Assembly (NCBI GenBank): GCA_030825825.1
Contig: JAPJPE010000056.1
Coordinates: forward strand, 1 to 7,636
DNA from: Streptococcus sp.
GTDB lineage: Bacteria; Bacillota; Bacilli; Lactobacillales; Streptococcaceae
DNA length: 7,636 bases
Direction: 5' to 3'
Position 1 is the first letter of the stretch, and each line of letters begins with the position of its first letter. The notes beneath the pieces are model-generated. The model was not told the DNA's origin. It saw only the letters and a program-made list of their open reading frames with translations, and ran no database searches. This document shows positions 1 to 5,023 of this stretch, one piece after another. The position numbers were made by a program, and so were the translations under genes.

Positions 1-2340
1 TTATCCTTTAAACGTGACAATGGTCGCGCCGCTTCCACCTGCATTTTGGGGGGCATATTCAAAACTTTTGACGTGTTTGTTGCGGCGGAGGTACTTGGTC
101 ACCCCTTCACGGATAACACCCGTCCCGATCCCGTGGATGATATCGACTTGGGCCATGTTGTTGAGCAAGGCCTGATCGATAAAGCCATCGAGCTCTTGCA
201 TAGCCTCTTCATAGCGTTTTCCACGGAGGTCCAGACGCGCTCTTGGCCCACTCGTGTTCGAACGTTTGACGACATTCACCTGGCGTTTCTTAGGTTGAGT
301 TGCTTCTTTTTCAGCCTTGATGAGGTTGAATTCTTTTTCTTCCAAGGTCATCTTGATCAAGCCAACTTGTGCCTCCCAGCGGCCATCTTTGAGTTGCTTG
401 ACCAAGGTTCCGCGTTGGCCATAGCTGATAACCAAGATTTCATCTCCTACCTTAGGAGCACGCGCCTTTTTGGCTTTTTTCAAGACCTTGTTTTTTGAAA
501 GGTCAACGGTCTCAGGCGCTAGCTTTTTCAACTGAGCCTTGGCCTCAATGATCTCATGTGGTTTCAACTGGGATTTTGCGTGAAGTCCTTGAAGGATACG
601 GTCACTCTCTGAGAGGGCCATGTCCACAATTTCCTTGGCCTCTTCTCTCGCCTTATTGAGCTCTGTTTCTCTCTCTCTGGTCAGTTCGTTATAGAGTTTT
701 CGAAGAGCACGATTAAATTTGAGATTTTCTTGCTCGACCTCTTGAATGGTATCCAAGCGCTTGCGACTTTCTAAGGTCTGCGCCTCCAATTTTTCAATAA
801 TCTGATTGACATCATTATCCGTATTGGTCATCTTCATGGCATCCTGGATAATGGTCTCAGACAAGCCTAAACGGCGGGCGATCTCAAAGGCATTGGAGCG
901 GCCAGGAACTCCTTGCATGAAGCGATAGGTCGGACGCAGACTCGCTGTGTCAAACTCCATACTGGCATTTTGCACCCCAGCAGTCTCAATCCCATAAGCC
1001 TTGAGCTCTGGATAGTGGGTTGTCGCCATAGTCTTAATCCCGCGTAAGCGCAGGTCTTCTAGGATAGCAATAGCAAGGCCAGCCCCTTCTTGAGGATCGG
1101 TTCCAGCTCCTAACTCATCCAGAAGGATCAAGGAGGCAGTATCTACTTGATGTAAGATAGATACGATATTGGTCATATGACTGGAGAAGGTCGACAAGCT
1201 CTGCTCGATCGATTGTTCATCTCCAATATCTGCAAAGACTTGTGAGAAGATGCCCACACGACTACCTGGATCTGCTAGGATGGGAAGACCAGACTGGGCC
1301 ATAATTTGCGCTAGTCCCAGCGTTTTTAGCATAATGGTCTTCCCCCCTGTATTGGGACCGGTAATCACGATTTCAGTCAAGTCCTCGGTAAAATGCAGAT
1401 CATTCGCGACGGCATTTTCAATCAAGGGATGGCGTAGTTGCAAGAGCTGAATAGAGCGATTACTGCTAACCTCTGGTACCACTGCCTTGAAATCACGCAT
1501 AAACCGATACTTGGCCTTGATCAAGTCCAAGTGACCGATAATCCAGGCGTTGTTAGCAATCTCTGCCGCATGGGGGCGCAGGCTGTCAGACAATTCCTCC
1601 AGAATCTGAATGATTTCATACCGTTCATCTGCTCGGTGGTTGGCGATTTCTTCATTGAGATTGACCACTGCACGAGGTTCGATATAAACGGTATTCCCAC
1701 TGGCTGAGATATCGTGGACCACCCCTGCAATCCGGTTGCGATAGGTGTTTTTTACCGGTAGAACATTGCGTCCATTCCGGCTAGCAATCACAGCATCCGC
1801 CAACATATCGGCCTTACTTTTCAACAGATCTTGCAGAATCTCTCTGACCTGATGTTCATTTTCCTGGATGCGGCGACGGATTTTAGCCAATTTTTCACTG
1901 GCAAAAGACTCGACAAAGCCTCCTTCGTTGATGGCTTGAAGCCCACCTTGTAAACGGGGCAGATCCACCAAGTTGTCAAAGAGGCGATGGAGCCTTTCCA
2001 GACGGACATTCTCCAAGTTGTCGTAGAAATCCTTGAGCTCATGTGTTACCCGAAGGACAGCTTTTAGTGCTAGTAATTCATCGATATTGAGGGCCGCCTC
2101 CATCTCCAAACGCTTGGCCACTGGACGGACATCTTGAATGGTCGACACGGCAAAGCGAGGCTCTTCCAAGAGAATCTGCTCCATATCTTCTAGCTCAATA
2201 AAGGCCGTTTCGATGGTTTCTTTTTTATCAGTTGGAGTAAGGACTGCTAGCTCCATCTCCCCTTGTTCTGTCTGTAGATAGGGTTCAAAGAGTTGCTTGA
2301 CCTTGTCAAACTCCAGAATATCTAAGATTTTTTTATTCAT
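1..2340 (-). CDS. mutS2: Endonuclease MutS2 / ribosome-collision rescue ATPase
   Basis: Complete 779-residue protein, close to the usual MutS2 length (about 785). Seen in order: a MutS-like core without the mismatch-reading N-terminal domain; Walker A GPNTGGKT at residues 328-335 (bases 1336-1359); the SLSTFSSHM signature at 381-389; Walker B LILLDE at 404-409 followed by GAGTDP; the H-loop THYPELK at 441-447; a charged coiled-coil arm at about 505-610; a KOW-like beta segment at about 629-674; and a C-terminal Smr domain (702-779) with LDLRG at 703-707 and HGIGTG at 736-741. Family knowledge: MutS2 is not a mismatch-repair protein. It restrains recombination in some bacteria, and in Bacillus it binds collided ribosomes and splits them with its ATPase, KOW and Smr parts. 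All key motifs are intact. The ATG at 2340 is preceded by AGGAG (2345-2349), which overlaps the stop of a small upstream ORF. It is the last visible gene of the zapA-cvpA operon; its stop is the window edge, so downstream context is unknown. Confidence 0.97.
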   Translation of the reverse strand: MNKKILDILEFDKVKQLFEPYLQTEQGEMELAVLTPTDKKETIETAFIELEDMEQILLEEPRFAVSTIQDVRPVAKRLEMEAALNIDELLALKAVLRVTHELKDFYDNLENVRLERLHRLFDNLVDLPRLQGGLQAINEGGFVESFASEKLAKIRRRIQENEHQVREILQDLLKSKADMLADAVIASRNGRNVLPVKNTYRNRIAGVVHDISASGNTVYIEPRAVVNLNEEIANHRADERYEIIQILEELSDSLRPHAAEIANNAWIIGHLDLIKAKYRFMRDFKAVVPEVSSNRSIQLLQLRHPLIENAVANDLHFTEDLTEIVITGPNTGGKTIMLKTLGLAQIMAQSGLPILADPGSRVGIFSQVFADIGDEQSIEQSLSTFSSHMTNIVSILHQVDTASLILLDELGAGTDPQEGAGLAIAILEDLRLRGIKTMATTHYPELKAYGIETAGVQNASMEFDTASLRPTYRFMQGVPGRSNAFEIARRLGLSETIIQDAMKMTNTDNDVNQIIEKLEAQTLESRKRLDTIQEVEQENLKFNRALRKLYNELTRERETELNKAREEAKEIVDMALSESDRILQGLHAKSQLKPHEIIEAKAQLKKLAPETVDLSKNKVLKKAKKARAPKVGDEILVISYGQRGTLVKQLKDGRWEAQVGLIKMTLEEKEFNLIKAEKEATQPKKRQVNVVKRSNTSGPRARLDLRGKRYEEAMQELDGFIDQALLNNMAQVDIIHGIGTGVIREGVTKYLRRNKHVKSFEYAPQNAGGSGATIVTFKG

Positions 2341-2344
2341 GTTT

Positions 2345-2349
2345 CTCCT
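2345..2349 (-). promoter_or_regulatory. Shine-Dalgarno of mutS2, overlapping the small-ORF stop
   Basis: AGGAG lies four bases before the mutS2 ATG at 2340. Its first two bases are the last two of the TAG that ends the 18-codon ORF. In-frame upstream codons reach a TGA at 2391-2389 with no better start, so 2340 is fixed as the mutS2 start. The overlap suggests translational coupling by re-initiation. Confidence 0.8.
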
Positions 2350-2404
2350 ACAAAAAAAGTGAGCGTCCTTCCTTGAATCGGACTTGTCTCACTCCTTTCT
2401 TCAT
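2348..2404 (-). CDS. 18-codon basic small ORF / candidate leader peptide of mutS2
   Basis: Too short for normal gene calling. It reads MKKGVRQVRFKEGRSLFL then TAG, with seven Lys/Arg in 18 residues. A near-ideal Shine-Dalgarno AAGGAG (2410-2415) shares its first two bases with the cvpA stop codon and lies five bases before the ATG at 2404-2402. Its own TAG (2350-2348) overlaps the mutS2 Shine-Dalgarno. This stop/SD chaining matches the zapA-cvpA junction, which argues for real translation. The codons also form a hairpin and U-run (separate entry), so a translating ribosome would occlude that structure. It is one base out of frame with mutS2 and so is not an N-terminal extension. I recognise no family. 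It could be a functional micropeptide, a regulatory leader, or a chance ORF; peptide conservation is untested. Confidence 0.5.
   Translation of the reverse strand: MKKGVRQVRFKEGRSLFL
2352..2393 (-). terminator. Terminator/attenuator-like hairpin with U-run before mutS2
   Basis: Read on the minus strand: AGTGAG (2393-2388) pairs with CTCACT (2363-2358), and inside it GTCC (2383-2380) pairs with GGAC (2368-2365), with a 4-by-1 internal loop and an 11-nt apical loop. A run of T follows at once (2358-2352). It lies inside the cvpA-mutS2 gap and inside the 18-codon ORF, about 11 bases before the mutS2 start. The shape is that of a modest intrinsic terminator, so it may lower mutS2 expression relative to zapA and cvpA unless ribosomes on the small ORF keep it open. 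The stem is not GC-rich and is interrupted, so full termination is doubtful. Confidence 0.45.
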
Positions 2405-2413
2405 TTTTGCTCC

Positions 2414-2968
2414 TTAAGCTCCGATAATCGCAGTCACCCACAAGTTGTGGAACAGGCTGGAACTGATCGGGGTATGAAGGATGATAAAGCGGATCAATCC
2501 ACTTGCATTTAGTCTATTTTGGATGGAAGCCATGGGAACTGTTGAGAGAATAGTCAAGCCCATCTGGATCACCAAGAGGGTTATCACGACGGCGATCACA
2601 CCTGCTCCAATTTGATACTTGCGATCCTCCAATTTTTCTGGCTGGGGAACCAAGTGCATAAAGATTCCAATCACGCGGCCGATCAAATAAACCAACACAA
2701 AAATCAACACATAAGCTAACCCTGCATAAAAGATGTCATCTAATTGAAACAGGTAGCGGTTGGCATAAAAATAATTTACCGATTGCTGGGTGGGACTCGA
2801 AAAAGGAACCCATAGAGACAAAACCTTAGCCAGTCCCTTGTAGCTACCACCTGCAATCAAGAGGGCTACCAAGGTCACTAGAAAGTAATAGGATTGGAGG
2901 ATGATGCCTCTTGCATAGCCAATATAAAAGCTCCATGCCAAAATCAATAAGATTAAGAAAGTTAACAT
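2414..2968 (-). CDS. cvpA: CvpA family membrane protein
   Basis: 184 residues, strongly hydrophobic. Four membrane segments are visible at about 2-17, 22-40, 79-104 and 118-143, with the CvpA-type G-x2-RG turn (G17, R20, G21) after the first helix, a polar loop at about 50-78 and a basic/acidic loop at about 108-117. The family was named for colicin V production in E. coli. In Gram-positives its molecular job is not settled; it is generally placed in envelope homeostasis at the cytoplasmic membrane. The ATG at 2968 is preceded by AAGAGGAG (2973-2980), whose first two bases overlap the TAA of the zapA-like gene, so the two are co-transcribed and probably coupled. In Bacillus the same zapA-cvpA pair is followed by polX and mutS2 (from memory); polX is absent here. 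Identification rests on topology and gene context; sequence identity within the family is low. Confidence 0.9.
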   Translation of the reverse strand: MLTFLILLILAWSFYIGYARGIILQSYYFLVTLVALLIAGGSYKGLAKVLSLWVPFSSPTQQSVNYFYANRYLFQLDDIFYAGLAYVLIFVLVYLIGRVIGIFMHLVPQPEKLEDRKYQIGAGVIAVVITLLVIQMGLTILSTVPMASIQNRLNASGLIRFIILHTPISSSLFHNLWVTAIIGA

Positions 2969-2978
2969 GTATCTCCTC

Positions 2979-3269
2979 TTATTTGGATGATTTATCCTTT
3001 AAGTCGTCTAAAGCTTTGCGACGAAAATCATCTAATTCTGTTTCTTTGTCGTCAAACTCAATCTCGCGATTCAGTTGCATAGACAAACTATTTACTGCCA
3101 ATAAGATAGCGATGGTTTCATCATCGGCCTCTGGCATTTGTTCCTTAATTGCTTGGTATTTTTCTTTCGCAACACGTTCGACTTCTTCCATAAACAAATT
3201 ATCATGGTTGGTTGTTAAAGTGAGCGCTTTGTTTCCAAATGTAAATTTATATCTATTTAAGCTCGCCAT
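2979..3269 (-). CDS. zapA: ZapA-like cell division protein
   Basis: 96 residues from the ATG at 3269. The N-terminal half (LNRYKFTFGNKALTL, then a helix ending KEKYQAIKEQ) resembles the ZapA globular head. Residues about 48-95 form a long charged helix containing the typical AILLAVNSLSMQL stretch and suited to a dimeric coiled coil. ZapA proteins bind FtsZ in the cytoplasm and bundle protofilaments at midcell; that role is inferred from family and position. The start is chosen because GAGGTGA (3275-3281) sits six bases before ATG 3269; the in-frame GTG at 3278 lies inside that ribosome site. It is the first gene of the leftward operon, ten bases ahead of cvpA. Streptococcal copies diverge from Gram-negative ZapA and are often left hypothetical. 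Confidence 0.82.
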   Translation of the reverse strand: MASLNRYKFTFGNKALTLTTNHDNLFMEEVERVAKEKYQAIKEQMPEADDETIAILLAVNSLSMQLNREIEFDDKETELDDFRRKALDDLKDKSSK

Positions 3270-3274
3270 AAAAA

Positions 3275-3281
3275 TCACCTC
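3275..3281 (-). promoter_or_regulatory. Shine-Dalgarno that fixes the zapA start at 3269
   Basis: GAGGTGA on the minus strand, six bases before the ATG at 3269. An upstream in-frame GTG (3278-3276) would extend the protein by three residues, but it is part of this site and so is unlikely to be the start. Confidence 0.8.
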
Positions 3282-3286
3282 ACGGT

Positions 3287-3315
3287 ATTATACCAAAAAA
3301 GGCTAGCTTTGTCAG
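3287..3315 (-). promoter_or_regulatory. Sigma-A promoter of the zapA-cvpA-mutS2 operon
   Basis: On the minus strand: -35 CTGACA (3315-3310, five of six consensus bases), a 17-bp spacer, and a perfect -10 TATAAT (3292-3287) with an extended TGG (3295-3293). The expected transcription start is about 3280, leaving only about 11 bases of leader that begin at the Shine-Dalgarno. The -10 sits in a GGTAT-A-ATACC dyad and the -35 overlaps a GCTTTG/CAAAGC inverted repeat. Confidence 0.85.
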
Positions 3316-3324
3316 TAGCAAAGC
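3306..3324. repeat. Inverted repeat over the zapA promoter -35
   Basis: GCTTTG (3306-3311), seven bases, CAAAGC (3319-3324); a perfect 6-bp dyad. It spans the -35 of the leftward promoter, as an operator might. On the minus strand it is followed by TAGCC and six T (3300-3295), so it could also be a weak terminator against antisense transcription from the rnhC side. Either reading is inference, and a repeat of this size can arise by chance. Confidence 0.35.
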
Positions 3325-3387
3325 CCCTCTTCACAGGGATTTTCCAGTGGATTCTTTCTTTCTTTTTGCTCCCTCTCTCCCTGAATT

Positions 3388-3398
3388 TGTGGTACAAT
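3388..3398 (+). promoter_or_regulatory. Extended -10 promoter of rnhC-lepB(-recD2)
   Basis: TACAAT (3393-3398, five of six consensus bases) is preceded by TGTGG (3388-3392), a full match to the Gram-positive TRTGN extension. No good -35 lies 16-18 bp upstream (TCCCTC at 3370-3375), as is common for extended -10 promoters. The predicted transcription start is 3405-3406, which coincides with the rnhC ATG. Confidence 0.7.
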
Positions 3399-3405
3399 AG
3401 TGGTT

Positions 3406-4302
3406 ATGGAAAGTATGACACTCACTCCAACACAGGAGCAAATCCTTGATTTTGTCCATACCTATCGCAGTTCTCTCACTCAAAGCAAGAACCCTCATAT
3501 GGATTATTTCTTTCGACTAGAGGGAGCGACCGTTTCGATCTACAAGTCTGGAAAGGTCCTGCTCCAGGGCAATGACCTCACTCCTTACCTGAACTTTTTC
3601 GGGCAAGATGCTGGGAACCTTAAGCGTTCTACTTCATCTGCACGACAAGATCTAGCCATGATCGGAACCGATGAGGTCGGAAACGGCTCTTATTTTGGTG
3701 GACTCACCGTTGTTGCATCCTTTGTCACACCTGACCAGCACGACTGGCTCAAAAAGCTTGGTGTTGGTGATTCGAAGACCTTGGATGATCGAAAAATTCA
3801 GCAATTGGCTCCTCTCCTTGAGGAAAATATCCAGCACCAAGCACTCTTATTGTCTCCAAAGAAGTACAATGAAGTGATCGCTTCTGGTTACAATGCTGTT
3901 TCAGTCAAAGTAGCCCTGCACAATCAGGCCATCTACCTTCTGTTAAATAAAGGAGTCCAAGCAGAGCGAATTGTGATCGATGCCTTTACAACTGCTAAAA
4001 ACTACCAAAAATACGTAAAAGCTGAAAAAAATCAGGTCACGCAAGCCATTGAGTTGGAAGAAAAAGCCGAAAGCAAGTATCTAGCTGTGGCAGTTAGCTC
4101 CATCATCGCCCGCAATCTCTTCCTTCAAAATCTGGAAGATCTGGGCAAGGAACTGGGTTTTAATCTTCCTAGTGGAGCAGGAGCTAAATCAGACCAAGTG
4201 GCCGCTAAATTGCTTCAGACCTACGGGATGAAAGCTCTGGATTATTGTGCCAAACTCCATTTTAAAAACACAGAAAAAGCAAAGAAATTACTAGAAAGAT
4301 AA
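3406..4302 (+). CDS. rnhC: Ribonuclease HIII
   Basis: 298 residues from ATG 3406, normal for the family. An N-terminal TBP-like substrate-binding region (about 1-75, including ATVSIYKSGKVLLQG) precedes the type 2 RNase H fold. Catalytic acids of the DEDE type are visible: D89 and E90 in DEVGNGS, D192 in VIDAF, and probably E222 in AESKY, the position that is Asp in the ADxKY of RNase HII. GDSK at 121-124 and SSIIAR at 231-236 are further family landmarks. The enzyme cuts the RNA strand of RNA-DNA hybrids such as R-loops and primers. The start is the ATG aligned with MASITLTP of the pneumococcal protein as I remember it; a GTG at 3400 is closer to the -10 than any normal start, and a second ATG lies at 3415. 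There is no Shine-Dalgarno, and the promoter suggests a leaderless transcript. It is divergent from zapA, as in Bacillus, and is followed after three bases by lepB. Confidence 0.95.
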   Translation: MESMTLTPTQEQILDFVHTYRSSLTQSKNPHMDYFFRLEGATVSIYKSGKVLLQGNDLTPYLNFFGQDAGNLKRSTSSARQDLAMIGTDEVGNGSYFGGLTVVASFVTPDQHDWLKKLGVGDSKTLDDRKIQQLAPLLEENIQHQALLLSPKKYNEVIASGYNAVSVKVALHNQAIYLLLNKGVQAERIVIDAFTTAKNYQKYVKAEKNQVTQAIELEEKAESKYLAVAVSSIIARNLFLQNLEDLGKELGFNLPSGAGAKSDQVAAKLLQTYGMKALDYCAKLHFKNTEKAKKLLER

Positions 4303-4305
4303 GTC

Positions 4306-4956
4306 ATGTCAAAAAGAAGTTCAAAACATACATCGAGCTCACCTGTGGTGAGATTCCTTAAAGAATGGGGCCTCTTCAGTATCATTGTTGGTCTCATCAT
4401 CGCCTCTCGCATTTACCTCTGGGCTCCGGTCAAGGTAGATGGCCATTCGATGGATCCGACTCTGGCCGATAGCGAGTACCTCCTTGTGGTCAACCACCTC
4501 TCAATCGATCGTTTCGACATTGTTGTTGCCAGTGAAAAAGATGACGACGGCAAAACCAAGGACATCGTCAAGCGGGTCATCGGTCTTCCTGGAGATACCA
4601 TCCAATATGATAACGATACCCTCTACATCAATGGGAAAAAGACCAATGAGCCTTATTTGAAAAACTATATCGCTCGTTTCAAAAAAGATAAATTGCAATC
4701 AACATACACTGGAAAAGGGTTCGAAGAAAACGGAGAACTCTTCCGCCAATTGGCCAATACAGCCCAAGCTTTTACAGTAGACAAGGATGGCAATCCTAAA
4801 TTTACCTTGAAGTTGCTCGACGATGAATACCTCCTACTTGGAGATGACCGGATCGTTTCAAAAGATAGCCGTCAAGTCGGAGCTTTCAAGAAAGAACAAA
4901 TCAAAGGGCAAGCCGTCTTTAGACTATGGCCTATCTACCCTTTCAAAACTTATTAG
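4306..4956 (+). CDS. lepB: Signal peptidase I
   Basis: 216 residues. A short basic cytoplasmic tail (1-20) leads to one membrane helix (about 21-40) and an extracytoplasmic catalytic domain. The Ser/Lys dyad is intact: S48 in GHSMDPTL and K89 in KRVIGLPGD. The conserved late box GDDRIVSKDSRQVG is at 179-192, with Asp where many relatives have Asn (GDNR). The enzyme cleaves signal peptides from Sec- and Tat-exported proteins at the outer face of the membrane. The 120-165 region (ARFKKDKLQ onward) is a moderate insertion between the catalytic boxes. The ATG lies three bases after the rnhC stop and only a weak GAAAG (4293-4297) precedes it, so translation is probably coupled to rnhC. It is followed by a hairpin and recD2. 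Confidence 0.96.
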   Translation: MSKRSSKHTSSSPVVRFLKEWGLFSIIVGLIIASRIYLWAPVKVDGHSMDPTLADSEYLLVVNHLSIDRFDIVVASEKDDDGKTKDIVKRVIGLPGDTIQYDNDTLYINGKKTNEPYLKNYIARFKKDKLQSTYTGKGFEENGELFRQLANTAQAFTVDKDGNPKFTLKLLDDEYLLLGDDRIVSKDSRQVGAFKKEQIKGQAVFRLWPIYPFKTY

Positions 4957-4972
4957 TATAGATTAACAGACT

Positions 4973-5000
4973 GAGGCTGAGACAAGTATGTCCCAGCCTC
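4973..5000 (+). repeat. Stem-loop between lepB and recD2
   Basis: GAGGCTGAGAC (4973-4983), loop AAGTAT, GTCCCAGCCTC (4990-5000): 10 of 11 positions pair, with one A-C mismatch. The next bases are GCTTTATAAAA, so there is no good U-run and strong termination is unlikely. It ends 20 bases before the first ATG of recD2 and could act as a processing, stability or partial attenuation element. Hairpins with GGCTG-GAC / GTCCCAGCC arms are, from memory, recurrent in streptococcal intergenic regions, so this is probably one copy of a dispersed repeat. Confidence 0.65.
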
Positions 5001-5010
5001 GCTTTATAAA

Positions 5011-5018
5011 AAGGAAAG
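5011..5018 (+). promoter_or_regulatory. Shine-Dalgarno that decides the recD2 start
   Basis: AAGGAAAG lies just before tandem ATG codons at 5021 and 5024; the AAGGA core (5011-5015) is five and eight bases away respectively. This favours a start here over the in-frame ATG at 4988, which sits in the loop of the upstream hairpin and would add residues (SQPRFIKRKE) that I do not recall in relatives. Confidence 0.75.
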
Positions 5019-5023
5019 AAATG

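Noticed and set aside
46..498. 150-codon plus-strand ORF
   Set aside because: It is antisense to the Smr/KOW end of mutS2, has no ribosome site or recognisable domain, and its composition (FFFF, leucine runs) is that of a shadow of a charged coding region.
2341..2404. Programmed frameshift from the small ORF into mutS2 at the T run
   Set aside because: The frames differ such that a +1 shift would be needed. The T run favours -1 slippage, and mutS2 has its own ATG and SD.
3400..3405. GTG 3400 as the rnhC start
   Set aside because: It lies two bases after the -10 hexamer, upstream of the predicted transcription start, so it would not be in the mRNA.
4978..5010. Promoter for recD2 with TATAAA at 5005-5010
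   Set aside because: No acceptable -35 lies at 16-18 bp (ACAAGT at 4982-4987), and the site falls between the hairpin and the ribosome site; read-through from rnhC-lepB is more likely.
4988..5020. ATG 4988 as the recD2 start
   Set aside because: The codon is in the loop of a hairpin and its added residues do not match remembered relatives. AAGGAAAG directly before 5021/5024 gives a better start. The only upstream SD-like bases (GAGG at 4973) are inside the stem.
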